Assembly: GCA_003141315.1 (NCBI GenBank)
Contig: PLLP01000022.1
Span: forward strand, 1-64,000
From: Phycisphaerales bacterium
GTDB taxonomy: Bacteria > Planctomycetota > Phycisphaerae > Sedimentisphaerales > Anaerobacaceae
Direction: 5' to 3'
DNA length: 64,000 nt
Below the pieces are notes generated by a model, which was not told where the DNA came from, did not search any database, and saw only the letters and a program-made list of their open reading frames with translations. Positions 39,905 through 48,925 of this stretch are shown in pieces. The translations under genes were made by a program, and so were the position numbers. Positions within the stretch are counted from its first letter, which is position 1. Every line of letters starts with the position of its first letter.

Positions 39905-40864
39905 TTAGTCTTGTGCGTCCGGGCAGACCTTGATGTAATCCAGAATGTCGCTCATTTTCGCGCTTGCGACAGCGATGCTGTAATCCGCCGCCCCGTAATA
40001 TAAATGAAGCAGACCTTTTTTGTCGTCAATTGTCGCACCGGTGGGAAAGACCACGTCGCCAACATCACCGACCCTTTCGTAATCTTCTTTCGGGCCGAGA
40101 ATCCATTCATCGCTTCGCTTAAGCACCTTCCAGGGTTCGGTCTTGTCTAAAAGCGCAAGCCCCACGCGGTAGATAGACCCCGCTGCCGTCACCCTTACGC
40201 CGTGATAGAAAACTAACCAGCCGAGTTTAGTCTCGATAGGCTGACAGGCAAGACCGACACGGTGGCAATCCCAGTAGGCAGCCCTCGTTTTGAGAATTGC
40301 CCTGTGGTCGCCCCAGTGTTTGAGGTCCGGCGAAAAGCTCATCCATATATGCGCCTCGCTTCGGACAATCGGGCGGTGAATCAGGACGAAGCGGCCTCTG
40401 AACCGCCGGGGAAGCAGGCAGGCGTCCTTATCTTCGGGCGGAAGCAATGCACCGAGCCTGTTGAAATGTTTGAAATCTTTTGTAATCGCAAGCGAAACGA
40501 CCGGGCCGCCCTCGCTGAATGACGTGTATGTTATCGCATATTGTTTCTGCTCTTCCAGCCAGATGATGCGCGGGTCTTCGAGCCCAAACCGCTCCTCCAT
40601 CGAAGTCTGGTCCGCCTCCATTGTCGGCGTGGAATCAATATGCCATTTCGTAAAACCATCGGCGCTCCTGGCGACGGTAAGATGCGAAAAGCCCCGCATA
40701 TCCTCGACCCTCACCAGAATAAGCGTCTGTTTTCCGATTTTGGTAGCGCCGGGATTGAAAATCGCATTGGCAGGATAAGGCCAATCCTCCGGCATCAAAA
40801 TCGGATTGCCCTTGTACCTTTTGAATAACGAGTACGCCATTTTTTCTCTTTTTAGGTTTGGCAT
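39905..40864 (-). CDS. GH130 family glycosidase / beta-mannoside phosphorylase-like
   Basis: Five-bladed propeller enzyme family that cleaves or phosphorolyses beta-mannosides. Blocks present: NAIFNPGATKIG, LILVRVEDMRGFSHLTVARS, FGLEDPRI with the conserved Asp, and a C-terminal YYGAADYSIAVASAKM. The reaction (phosphorylase or hydrolase) cannot be decided by eye. Two starts fit: ATG 40864 (MPNLKREKMAY, with GGGAA upstream) and ATG 40840 (MAYSLFKRYKGNP), where homology begins. Confidence 0.85.
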   Translation of the reverse strand: MPNLKREKMAYSLFKRYKGNPILMPEDWPYPANAIFNPGATKIGKQTLILVRVEDMRGFSHLTVARSADGFTKWHIDSTPTMEADQTSMEERFGLEDPRIIWLEEQKQYAITYTSFSEGGPVVSLAITKDFKHFNRLGALLPPEDKDACLLPRRFRGRFVLIHRPIVRSEAHIWMSFSPDLKHWGDHRAILKTRAAYWDCHRVGLACQPIETKLGWLVFYHGVRVTAAGSIYRVGLALLDKTEPWKVLKRSDEWILGPKEDYERVGDVGDVVFPTGATIDDKKGLLHLYYGAADYSIAVASAKMSDILDYIKVCPDAQD

Positions 40865-41034
40865 TTTTTGTTCCCTAATAATAATATGTAGATGTCTTTT
40901 TTTATCGGCAAACAAGCTGATTTTTGCTTACCAAAATTAACTGCCGCCAGCCAAGCCTGATGCCGGTAAGCCGGCGGATACATTGACGAAACAGGCCTCT
41001 TTTGTTAGCATTCTGCGATTTGGGATATTAACAT

Positions 41035-41676
41035 ATGTTAGTCGAACAGCTTATTGCCGGTGCATTCGATACCAACTGCTACATCATTGTAAGCAGTAAG
41101 TCCGCGGCGGATTGTCTGATTATTGACGCCGGTCTCGAATCTGCACCTATTGCCGGTTACCTCCGCCAAAAAAAACTTAATCCTGTCGGGGTTATCCTGA
41201 CTCACGGACACATCGACCACATTGCCGGCCTCGAAGATCTGCTGGCAAACTGGCCCGAAATTAAAATTTATATCCACAGCAGCGATGCGCCGATGCTGGC
41301 CGGCAAAAATAACCTCTCGGAATTTGCCGGATTATCACCCACAAAAACAAAGGCAGATTATTTATTGGAGGACGGCCAGCTTATCGAGGCGGCACAAATC
41401 AGGCTGAAAGTTCTTCACACGCCGGGTCATACGCCGGGCGGCATCTGCCTGTATTCGGCTGATGAGGGAATTGTCTTCGCCGGCGATACTCTCTTCGCAG
41501 GCTCCGTCGGTAGAACAGATTTTCCGGGCGGCAATACGAAACAATTGCTGAAGAGCATCAAAGAGAAACTGCTTCCGCTTCCGGATAACACAAAAATTTA
41601 TCCCGGGCACGGGCCGGCAACGACTATCGCCGAGGAAAAAAAATTCAATCCGTTTCTGCAAAACTTTAACTGGTAG
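41035..41676 (+). CDS. MBL-fold metallo-hydrolase (glyoxalase II-like)
   Basis: 213 residues with the metal motif THGHIDH near residue 62, then HTPGHTPGG, VFAGDTLFAGSVGRTDFPGG and PGHGPATT, the usual order for hydroxyacylglutathione-hydrolase-like proteins. Substrate unknown. No ribosome site precedes the ATG. The 237 nt after it hold only short broken ORFs. Confidence 0.88.
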   Translation: MLVEQLIAGAFDTNCYIIVSSKSAADCLIIDAGLESAPIAGYLRQKKLNPVGVILTHGHIDHIAGLEDLLANWPEIKIYIHSSDAPMLAGKNNLSEFAGLSPTKTKADYLLEDGQLIEAAQIRLKVLHTPGHTPGGICLYSADEGIVFAGDTLFAGSVGRTDFPGGNTKQLLKSIKEKLLPLPDNTKIYPGHGPATTIAEEKKFNPFLQNFNW

Positions 41677-41913
41677 CCGGTAAAATTCGTATTATACTCG
41701 AGGCCCTAAATAAATGAGTTTTTCCGACGTGTCGGGATTCAAATTCGCGGTCGGTAGACAAGACCTTTACACCTGCTGGGTTCGCCGTTGAAAAAAAGAA
41801 CCAATCGGCCAAAAGAAAACTAAATCGTCAATGAACTTGCCGTCAAAACGACTATCACCGAGTTCGGCGCAACCATCACAGGCATCAAGGATTTCGACAG
41901 TTAAAAAACGTAA

Positions 41914-42489
41914 TCAGGCCTGTTTATCAAGGGATAAAGTATCAGGTTGTTTTTTGTTATTCTCGCTTTGCTCTAATATCTTTTTGATATGCCATCTTAC
42001 GAAATGCGGTGCCCCGCACAAAAAATAGATTACTAAAGTAAGCTGAACTGCCCATGTTAAGAGCTGCTGCACGTCAAAAACATCCGATGCAGGCGAATAG
42101 ACGCTCCTGGAATAAATATAATAGTAAATTTTAGTAATGATATCGGTCAACAAATGGTTCATAAAAAACATACCCGCAAATACAGCCGCAAGTCTGAATG
42201 CAACAGGCATCCAGAAATCCTTTGGCAATTCAGGTTTTTCTTCTTCTATCCCGACAATTTTTCCCGCCCAGAAGTCTGCCTTTTTAATCAGGAGAAATAT
42301 AATTAATAGTATAAAAGCAGTATAGAGCATCAGCGTTGGAAACATCGGCCAGATATTACCGAATGATTTTGAAAACCCAGACAGGAAAAGTAAGGGCAGC
42401 GACCCAAGCAGGGAAAAGGCAAACCCAATCAATAAATAAATACCCATCCCTATAAGTAAAATCCTCGTTAGTTTCCGAAGGCTATTCAT
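41914..42489 (-). CDS. membrane protein with GAPHFVRW motif, paralog A
   Basis: About 191 residues with four transmembrane segments: near the start, around residue 45, around 95, and a last one ending YFLCGAPHFVRWHIKK. It shares the last motif and topology with the next gene upstream, so the two arose by tandem duplication. Not recognised as a named family. ATG 42489 follows AAGG; a TTG at 42504 is in frame. Confidence 0.7.
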   Translation of the reverse strand: MNSLRKLTRILLIGMGIYLLIGFAFSLLGSLPLLFLSGFSKSFGNIWPMFPTLMLYTAFILLIIFLLIKKADFWAGKIVGIEEEKPELPKDFWMPVAFRLAAVFAGMFFMNHLLTDIITKIYYYIYSRSVYSPASDVFDVQQLLTWAVQLTLVIYFLCGAPHFVRWHIKKILEQSENNKKQPDTLSLDKQA

Positions 42490-42513
42490 TTTAAGACCTT
42501 TCAATATTTTTCA

Positions 42514-43107
42514 TCACTCGTGCGTTTGTAACGGTGCATAATTTTCACCGATTTTCGCTGCAGATTGCCGTAGTTTTTTCATCTGCCATTTTACAAAGTG
42601 GGGCGCCCCAAATGCCAGGTATATGCCCAATGCCAATTTGCAGATTGCTGTGAACCCACGAAGATATGCATAAATTGAGATATTAAACATATTGTCCACA
42701 TATTTATAAACAATCATATCGACCAAAATCTTTGGGCCGTAAATAAGAAACATCGGGACTTTTGTAATAAAGTCCGCGTTATATACAATTATCAAGACAC
42801 CACAAAAGACAAGACCAAGCCGCAAGCCCGCTAATATTTGTTTATCGCTAACCGGCTGTTCACATCCCTGAACTTCTCCGACCATTCGCAAAATCCATCC
42901 ATTGCGAACAAAGAAGACGTTGTAAAAAACAGCTAATAAAATTACCAGCACCGTTGTTGCGATTAATGTTTTTACCACCCAGACCAAAGTTCCCGTTTGG
43001 CCTGGGTAAAAGGCGAGATAACCGAATTGACTCAGGCATAAATATAAGGAATATATCCCCAGAATATTAAGGGTAACTTTTGCAATTAAATGAAATTTTG
43101 TCATCAT
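42514..43107 (-). CDS. membrane protein with GAPHFVKW motif, paralog B
   Basis: About 197 residues with four transmembrane segments; the last runs into YLAFGAPHFVKWQMKK, matching paralog A. Helix 2 is followed by a cytoplasmic loop with EVQGCEQPVSDKQILAGLRLG. The gap to phoU is 90 nt, so it could belong to the phosphate operon or be separate. Function unknown. Confidence 0.68.
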   Translation of the reverse strand: MMTKFHLIAKVTLNILGIYSLYLCLSQFGYLAFYPGQTGTLVWVVKTLIATTVLVILLAVFYNVFFVRNGWILRMVGEVQGCEQPVSDKQILAGLRLGLVFCGVLIIVYNADFITKVPMFLIYGPKILVDMIVYKYVDNMFNISIYAYLRGFTAICKLALGIYLAFGAPHFVKWQMKKLRQSAAKIGENYAPLQTHE

Positions 43108-43197
43108 ACCTCTTGCCTCGGTCAAAATTCTTAAGGCAATTATATTGATAACCTTTGATTTGTATATAAAAAACTCTCGGCGTTGGCAAAAACAATA

Positions 43198-43863
43198 TCA
43201 ATACTTCGACACGTTGATTGTCTGCATGGAACCCGTCACCAGGAATACGATGCGTTCACAAATATTGGTTGTCCGGTCTGCTATGCGTTCGAGATTGTGA
43301 GCCGCCCAGATAAGGTACGTCGCCTTTTTAATAGTTGACGGGTCTTCAATCATACAATCGATTAATTCCTGATATGTCTTGTCATAAAGGGCATCGACCG
43401 CATCGTCCTCATTGCAGATTGCGCCGGCTGCCTTGGCATCGCGCTTCAAAAAACTCTCGATGCTCCTATTGAGCATACTGACCGCCAGCTCGGCCATTTT
43501 CGGTATGTAATCAAGAGGCTTTACCAGGGGCTCTTTTCCGAGCAGAACCACTATCTTCGCTATGCCTTCCGCATAGTCGCCCATCCGTTCGAGGTCGGTG
43601 ATGATATTCAGAATAGCGATAATCTCCCGAAGGTCGCCCGCTACAGGCTGCTGCGTGGCGATTAAATAGATACAATTATCCTCAATCAGCTGCCGCTTTT
43701 GATTTATAATTGCATCGTCCTCGATAATTTGTTTTGCATCTGCGATATTGCGGCTCTTAAGGGCCTCCATCGAGCGGTTTATTGCGCTTGCGACCAGCGC
43801 CGTCATTTCCGCCAATTCGTTCTCAAGTTTTTTAATGTGATTTGCAAATCTTTCTCTAATCAT
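43198..43863 (-). CDS. phoU: PhoU phosphate signalling protein
   Basis: All-helical 221-residue protein with two PhoU repeats. ITDLERMGDYAEGIAK (first) and AHNLERIADRTTNICE (second) carry the ExxxD metal sites. It couples Pst transport status to the PhoR-type kinase in known systems; neither phoR nor phoB is within the window. Last gene of the pst operon, 15 nt after pstB. Confidence 0.94.
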   Translation of the reverse strand: MIRERFANHIKKLENELAEMTALVASAINRSMEALKSRNIADAKQIIEDDAIINQKRQLIEDNCIYLIATQQPVAGDLREIIAILNIITDLERMGDYAEGIAKIVVLLGKEPLVKPLDYIPKMAELAVSMLNRSIESFLKRDAKAAGAICNEDDAVDALYDKTYQELIDCMIEDPSTIKKATYLIWAAHNLERIADRTTNICERIVFLVTGSMQTINVSKY

Positions 43864-43878
43864 ATTTTTATCCTTAAT

Positions 43879-44640
43879 TTAGCCGAATCGGCCGCTGATA
43901 TAATTTTCGGTCAATTTCTCTTTCGGGTTAGAGAAAATCTCCGCCGTTCCTGCAAATTCAATCAATTTTCCCAGGTGCATAAACGCAGTCTCATCCGATA
44001 CCCTCGCCGCCTGCTGCATATTATGCGTCACTATTACTATCGTATAATCCCTTTTCAGTATCCGCAGAAGCTCTTCTATCTTCAGCGTCGAGACGGGGTC
44101 AAGCGTGGAGCAGGGCTCATCCAGCAGAACAATATCAGGCTTCAGTATAATCACGCGGGCGATACAAAGCCTCTGCTGCTGTTCCAGCGAGAGAGTCCTC
44201 GCATTTTTCTTCAGCCTGTCCTTCAACTCATCCCACAATCCGACGTGTTCGAGGGCATTTTGAACCGCCTCGTCAATTTTCTTTTTTTCGCTCATCATCC
44301 TGTGAATTCGCAGCCCGAACCGCAGGTTATCGTATATCGAAAGGTTGAATACGTTAGGCCTTTGAAAAACCATCCCCACCTTTTTCCGGAGGCTTATCAG
44401 GTCCATCTTGTCTGATAGAATATCTTCACCCTCAATCAGGATTTGGCCCTCGACTTTCGTGCTTTCAACCAGGTCGTTCATCCTGTTGAAGCAGCGCAGC
44501 AGCGTCGATTTTCCGCACCCTGATGGCCCGATTATCGCCGTTATACGATGGCGGTGAATCCTGATGTTCACTTCCTCCAGCGCAAGAAAATCGCCGTAAT
44601 AAAGGTTCAGCCTGATAGTTTCAATTACAGCCTTATCCAT
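43879..44640 (-). CDS. pstB: PstB phosphate ABC ATPase, copy 1 (degenerate signature motif)
   Basis: Nucleotide-binding subunit of the phosphate importer, 253 residues. Walker A GPSGCGKST (38-46), Q-loop Q93 in VFQRPN, Walker B LLDEP (E175) and switch His H206 in VTHNMQQ are intact. The ABC signature is changed: residues 150-154 read LSLEQ instead of LSGGQ. Copy 2 upstream has the opposite defects. Only one base separates the two genes. I infer that the two copies form a heterodimer. Weak expression as a decayed paralog is the alternative, but all other motifs are preserved. Confidence 0.9.
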   Translation of the reverse strand: MDKAVIETIRLNLYYGDFLALEEVNIRIHRHRITAIIGPSGCGKSTLLRCFNRMNDLVESTKVEGQILIEGEDILSDKMDLISLRKKVGMVFQRPNVFNLSIYDNLRFGLRIHRMMSEKKKIDEAVQNALEHVGLWDELKDRLKKNARTLSLEQQQRLCIARVIILKPDIVLLDEPCSTLDPVSTLKIEELLRILKRDYTIVIVTHNMQQAARVSDETAFMHLGKLIEFAGTAEIFSNPKEKLTENYISGRFG

Positions 44641-44641
44641 A

Positions 44642-45397
44642 TTATCCGAATCTTCCCGTTATATAATCGTTTGTTCGACCGTCTCTGGGGTTGGTAAAAA
44701 GCGTATCAGTATCGTCAATCTCCACCAAGTCGCCCATAAGAAAGAAAGCGCATCGCCCGCTCACCCTCGCAGCCTGTTTGGTATTGTTGGTCACCAGAAT
44801 CTGCGTGTAATTTTCCTTCAGCTGCTGCATCGTATCTTCCACTTTTGCCGTCGAAATCGGGTCGAGCCCCGAGCAGGGCTCATCATAAAGGATAATGTCA
44901 GGCTCCACCGCCAGCGTCCTGGCGAGGCACAATCTCTGCTGCTGGCCGCCGGATAACTTCATCGCCGGCATATCTAATCTATCCTTTACTTCTTCCCACA
45001 GGTGCGCCTTTTGGAGAGATGTCTCGACGATTTCCTCCAGGCGATTCTTATCCTTAACGTCGTGAACCTTCGGGCCATAAGCAACATTATTGAAAATGCT
45101 TACGGGCAGAACCTGCGGCATCGCAAACACAATCCCGATTTTACGACGCAGGATGCTATCGGGCAAAATCCCGATATCTTTACCTTCGAAAATAATCTCG
45201 CCGGTCTGCGAGTATGAAGGGTCAAGGTAATTGAGCCGGTTGAGCGCACGCAAAAAAGTGCTTTTGCCGCTGTTGGCGGGCCCGATGACGCCCAGAATCT
45301 CATTTTTATAGACATCGATGTTCAGACTCTTCAGCACGCAGTTCTTCTCGAAACAGCAGTTCAAATCAATTGTCTGTATGATTACTTCATTTACCAT
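44642..45397 (-). CDS. pstB: PstB phosphate ABC ATPase, copy 2 (degenerate Q- and H-loops)
   Basis: 251 residues, clearly PstB-like. Walker A GPANSGKST (39-47), Walker B LYDEP (D172, E173) and the signature LSGGQQQRL (148-152) are intact. The Q-loop glutamine is Ala (A92 in VFAMPQ), and the switch histidine is Asn (N204 in VTNNTKQ). These are the positions that sense gamma-phosphate and couple to the permease. Its start overlaps the end of pstA by 7 nt. Confidence 0.9.
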   Translation of the reverse strand: MVNEVIIQTIDLNCCFEKNCVLKSLNIDVYKNEILGVIGPANSGKSTFLRALNRLNYLDPSYSQTGEIIFEGKDIGILPDSILRRKIGIVFAMPQVLPVSIFNNVAYGPKVHDVKDKNRLEEIVETSLQKAHLWEEVKDRLDMPAMKLSGGQQQRLCLARTLAVEPDIILYDEPCSGLDPISTAKVEDTMQQLKENYTQILVTNNTKQAARVSGRCAFFLMGDLVEIDDTDTLFTNPRDGRTNDYITGRFG

Positions 45398-46239
45398 AAT
45401 TTCTTCTTCCGGAATCTCGCACGAAGAATTATGCTCCCTAAATTCATCAGGAAAACCAGTGCGATAAGCACAAAAGCAGTGGCGAAGCTGATTTTAGGCG
45501 GTATATTCGGCACCTGCGTTGCGATTGCATAAAGATGGTAAGACAGTGCCATCGCCTGGTCGAAAACCGAATGGGGCAGTCTCGGCAGATAAAACGCCGC
45601 TACCGTAAACAGTATCGGCGCCGTTTCGCCTGCCGCCCTGCTCAAACTCAAAACCGTACCCGTCAGAATTCCGGGTATCGAATAAGGCAGCACACAATTG
45701 CGGATTGTCTGCCATTTCGTTGCGCCGAGCGACAGACTTATCTCCCGGAAACTTGCCGGCACCGATTCCAGCGCCTCCTTCGTGGCCGTTATGATTACAG
45801 GCAGACTCATTATCGCCAGCGTAAGCGACCCTGCCAGGATTGACGTCCCCAGCCTGAGAAACAGCACAAAAAGTCCGAAACCGAACAGGCCATAAACAAT
45901 AGAAGGCACACCCGACAGGTTGACAACCGAAAGTTTTATAAGCCGCGTAAAGAAATTATCCTTTGCGTATTCGACAAGATAAATCGCCGCCAGCACTCCC
46001 AGCGGCAGGGAAAAAATCATCGTCCCGATTATCAAAATTATTGTGCCGACAATCGCGGGAAATATTCCGCCCTCCTTCATTCCGTTTCGCGGCGCCTCGG
46101 TCAGGAAACTCCAGTTCACCGCCCCGATACCTTTGAAAACCACGTAGGCCATCGTAAGAATTATGGGGATGACCACAAGCATGGTCGCGAAACCGAGGAT
46201 AAAAAACGCCGCTGTTTGTCTTTTCTGCGCTGCGCTCAT
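45391..46239 (-). CDS. pstA: phosphate ABC transporter permease PstA
   Basis: 282 residues, six transmembrane helices. The EAA coupling loop is SFREISLSLGATKWQTI near residue 190. ATG 46239 overlaps the pstC stop in an ATGA; in-frame codons further upstream lie inside pstC and are not used. Confidence 0.93.
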   Translation of the reverse strand: MSAAQKRQTAAFFILGFATMLVVIPIILTMAYVVFKGIGAVNWSFLTEAPRNGMKEGGIFPAIVGTIILIIGTMIFSLPLGVLAAIYLVEYAKDNFFTRLIKLSVVNLSGVPSIVYGLFGFGLFVLFLRLGTSILAGSLTLAIMSLPVIITATKEALESVPASFREISLSLGATKWQTIRNCVLPYSIPGILTGTVLSLSRAAGETAPILFTVAAFYLPRLPHSVFDQAMALSYHLYAIATQVPNIPPKISFATAFVLIALVFLMNLGSIILRARFRKKKLW

Positions 46240-47105
46240 TTTTTTGTCCTCTGCAGATATATATCGGCAATCAGGTTTATTAGAAAAGTTATGATGAAAA
46301 GTATCAGGCCTGTAGCGAATAACGCATAATAGTGGTCTGACCCGCTCACGGTCTCGCCCATCTCGCCGGCAATCGTCGCAGTTAGTGTTCGCAGCGGCTG
46401 AAGGAGTGTATGCGGAATGATTGGCGAATTGCCCGTCACCATCAGGACAACCATTGTCTCCCCGATGACCCTGCCTATGCCGAGCATTATCGAAGCGATA
46501 ATTCCTGAAGACGCCGCCGGAAGTATGATTCGCCACAACGTCTGCCATCGTGTCGCCCCAAGCCCGAACGCCGCCTCCTTATAACTTTTCGGCACGCTTA
46601 CTATCGCATCTTCCGAAATACTGATTATCGTTGGCAGCGCCATATATGCGAGCAGCAGGCTTCCCGTCAGGCCGCACATCCCGGTAGATAAATGAAACGT
46701 GGTTTTAAGAAACGGCCCCAGCCACACTATCCCGATAAACCCGAGAACCACGCTCGGTATCGAGGCGAGGATTTCGATAAGCGATTTCAGGATATGCTTA
46801 AACCCTGCCGGCGCAACCTCCGCAATAAACATCGCCGATGCCACGCCAAGCGGCACGCAGATTACTATCGCCCCGACCGTCACGTATATCGAGCCCAGCA
46901 GCAGCGGAACTATTCCGAATTTCGGCGGGTCAGAAACAGGCAGCCATTTTGTGCCGGTCAAAAAATCCTTGAAGGGATATACCCCGAACAGCGACAGCGA
47001 TTCTTTCAATAAAAGCAGAAAAATCAAAATGACGAAAATAATAACCAGCAAACCGCTGAGTTTGATGCACCCCTCGACGCCAAATTCTCTAATCTTCCTT
47101 GACAA
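46236..47105 (-). CDS. pstC: phosphate ABC transporter permease PstC
   Basis: About 290 residues with six transmembrane helices; EAA loop SYKEAAFGLGATRWQTLW. No ATG is available: TTG 47105 (GAGGAAA seven to nine bases upstream) overlaps pstS by 17 nt; TTG 47138 is an alternative and would overlap by 50 nt. The tight overlaps through pstS-pstC-pstA-pstB suggest one mRNA with coupled translation. Confidence 0.9.
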   Translation of the reverse strand: MSRKIREFGVEGCIKLSGLLVIIFVILIFLLLLKESLSLFGVYPFKDFLTGTKWLPVSDPPKFGIVPLLLGSIYVTVGAIVICVPLGVASAMFIAEVAPAGFKHILKSLIEILASIPSVVLGFIGIVWLGPFLKTTFHLSTGMCGLTGSLLLAYMALPTIISISEDAIVSVPKSYKEAAFGLGATRWQTLWRIILPAASSGIIASIMLGIGRVIGETMVVLMVTGNSPIIPHTLLQPLRTLTATIAGEMGETVSGSDHYYALFATGLILFIITFLINLIADIYLQRTKK

Positions 47106-47964
47106 TCTGCTGTTTCCTCGGAACAAACCCGCTTTCAACCATTTCCTTCTGCCCCGCCGGACTTAAGGCATATTCTATAAACAATTTTGTCACACCCTCA
47201 GGCCGGCCGTTTGTAAAAAAATACAGCGGCCTTGAAAGTGGATATTTTTTGCTTAAAACATTGTTCACGTCCGGCACAAAAAATTCACCGCTCCTGCCGA
47301 CCCCTACTGTCTTTGTCCTCTGTGATGTATAACCCATACCGAGGTATCCGATTGCCGCCTCGTTGGTCACAACCTCCTCGACTATCGCCTGCGACGATGA
47401 AAGCAGCAGCGTCTCGGATAAAAATTCTTCCGTCGATTCCTTTTTGCCAAGCTTTACCACCTCATCCTTGAAATATGAGTATGTGCCGCTGCTTACCTCT
47501 CGCGACAGTGTCACAATAGATGCGTCTTTTCCACCGAACTCCTTCCAGTTGGTCGCCTGGCCCGTATAAATTCTGTGCAGGTCATCGATGCTGAGTTTCT
47601 CGACCGGGTTATTCTTATTAACGATTACCGCCACCCCGTCGTAGGCAACGATAAATTCGTTCGGCTCGACGCCTCTCTTTCTTGCAATTTCAATTTCCTT
47701 TTTTGTGATTTCCCGCGACGCCGTCGCAATGCCGGCTGTCTTGTTGATGAGCGACGCAATCCCCACACCGCTGCCCCCGCCCGTCACCGCAACGTATATG
47801 TGCGGATACACCTTCATAAATTCTTCGCTTATCATCTGGGCGGCGTTGACTATCGTATCGGAACCCTTCACCTGCAGGAAGCCCACAGGCTCACCAGGGT
47901 CTGCTTTTTTTTCGCAGCCGGCAAGAAAAACCGCTGTAAGAATTAAGAGAATTTTCACCTTCAT
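47089..47964 (-). CDS. pstS: phosphate-binding lipoprotein PstS
   Basis: Extracytoplasmic phosphate receptor. Signal peptide and lipobox FLAGC. The phosphate-binding loops are KGSDTIV near the N-terminus and GGGSGVGIASL, then SREVSSGTYSYF. At about 291 residues it is of the short PstS class. ATG 47964 is taken as the start; an in-frame TTG at 48009 would put 15 extra residues before the signal. A CCCCGTTAG repeat lies just upstream, between it and recR. Confidence 0.93.
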   Translation of the reverse strand: MKVKILLILTAVFLAGCEKKADPGEPVGFLQVKGSDTIVNAAQMISEEFMKVYPHIYVAVTGGGSGVGIASLINKTAGIATASREITKKEIEIARKRGVEPNEFIVAYDGVAVIVNKNNPVEKLSIDDLHRIYTGQATNWKEFGGKDASIVTLSREVSSGTYSYFKDEVVKLGKKESTEEFLSETLLLSSSQAIVEEVVTNEAAIGYLGMGYTSQRTKTVGVGRSGEFFVPDVNNVLSKKYPLSRPLYFFTNGRPEGVTKLFIEYALSPAGQKEMVESGFVPRKQQIVKED

Positions 47965-48012
47965 AGCCGCCGCAATTTTAACCGCTGTATTTTTCCTTTG
48001 CAAGCACATTTG

Positions 48013-48075
48013 CCCCGTTAGAGAAAGCTGCGATTTTAATTTCGATTATCCCAATTTATCAGGACTCTAACGGGG
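48013..48075. repeat. CCCCGTTAG inverted repeat, copy between pstS and recR
   Basis: CCCCGTTAGAG (48013-48023) and CTCTAACGGGG (48065-48075) form a perfect 11-bp inverted repeat in the divergent promoter region. Confidence 0.85.
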
Positions 48076-48148
48076 TTCCCTTTTGTGCGTTGACATACCG
48101 ACCATCAATGTTATATAGTAAAATCAAATTTTTAGGATTTGTATCGCA

Positions 48149-48754
48149 ATGAGTGAAATTTATACAGAAAGCTTAAACAGGCTTATCGAGGAATTCGGCA
48201 GGCTGCCCGGCATCGGCCCCAAGACCGCCGAACGGCTCGCCTTCCACATCCTCTACGCAAAAACAGATGAGGCCCTCGCCATGGCAAAGGCAATCAGCGA
48301 CGTCAAAACCAAAATCAAGAACTGTAAAATCTGCTTCAATCTTTCGGAAGAACCCGTCTGTAAAATCTGCTCCGATAACAAACGCGACAAAACCATTATC
48401 TGCGTCGTCGAGCAGCCAAAGGATATTATCAATCTCGAAAAGACCGGCTCCTGCAGGTGGCTCTACCACGTTCTCGGCGGGCACATCGCCCCGCTCGAAG
48501 GCATCGACGCCGACCATCTCAATATCACCCAGCTCGTCAGCAGGGTCAAAGAGGGCGGCATCTCGGAAATCGTGATGGCTACTAATCCCAACCTCGCCGG
48601 CGACGGCACCGCTCTTTATTTGTGCTCCCTGCTCAAAAATACAGGCGTCAAAATCACCCGCCTCGCTCGCGGCCTGCCGACAGGCTCGACTATCGAATTT
48701 GCCAACGCAAAAATCCTCACCGACGCCATCACCGGCAGACAGCAGATTGAATAA
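48149..48754 (+). CDS. recR: recombination mediator RecR
   Basis: Acts with RecO/RecF in loading RecA on gapped DNA. Helix-hairpin-helix (LPGIGPKTAERLAFHIL), the four-Cys zinc motif (CKICFNLSEEPVCKIC), and the Toprim domain (IICVVEQPKDI) are all present; 201 residues, standard length. dnaX and the YbaB gene that often adjoin recR are not here. Confidence 0.95.
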   Translation: MSEIYTESLNRLIEEFGRLPGIGPKTAERLAFHILYAKTDEALAMAKAISDVKTKIKNCKICFNLSEEPVCKICSDNKRDKTIICVVEQPKDIINLEKTGSCRWLYHVLGGHIAPLEGIDADHLNITQLVSRVKEGGISEIVMATNPNLAGDGTALYLCSLLKNTGVKITRLARGLPTGSTIEFANAKILTDAITGRQQIE

Positions 48755-48883
48755 CCCCGCCTTTACCTCCTTTTTTACGGGGCAAAAAATTGGAATTTTA
48801 TCGCTCCCAATATAAATCTGTCAGATTTAATACGTCCTTTGCGTTCTTTGGCAAAAAATTCTTATCAATCCCCGCATCCTTTC

Positions 48884-48892
48884 TGGTATAAT
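48884..48892 (+). promoter_or_regulatory. extended -10 promoter ahead of rpoN
   Basis: TGGTATAAT, an extended -10 element, lies 33 nt before the rpoN ATG. A weak TTATCA sits 19 nt upstream of the TATAAT. Confidence 0.5.
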
Positions 48893-48925
48893 ATAACCGT
48901 ATCGTAATTTCTTTTTGGTGAATCA

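Noticed and set aside
41677-41913. Possible gene remnants after the metallo-hydrolase (frames around 41714 and 41829)
   Set aside because: Two short frames of about 25 codons look protein-like, but I could not tie them to a family, so no pseudogene is called.
46240-46548. Extended N-terminus for PstA
   Set aside because: These codons lie inside pstC in another frame; the ATGA overlap at 46236-46239 is the natural start.
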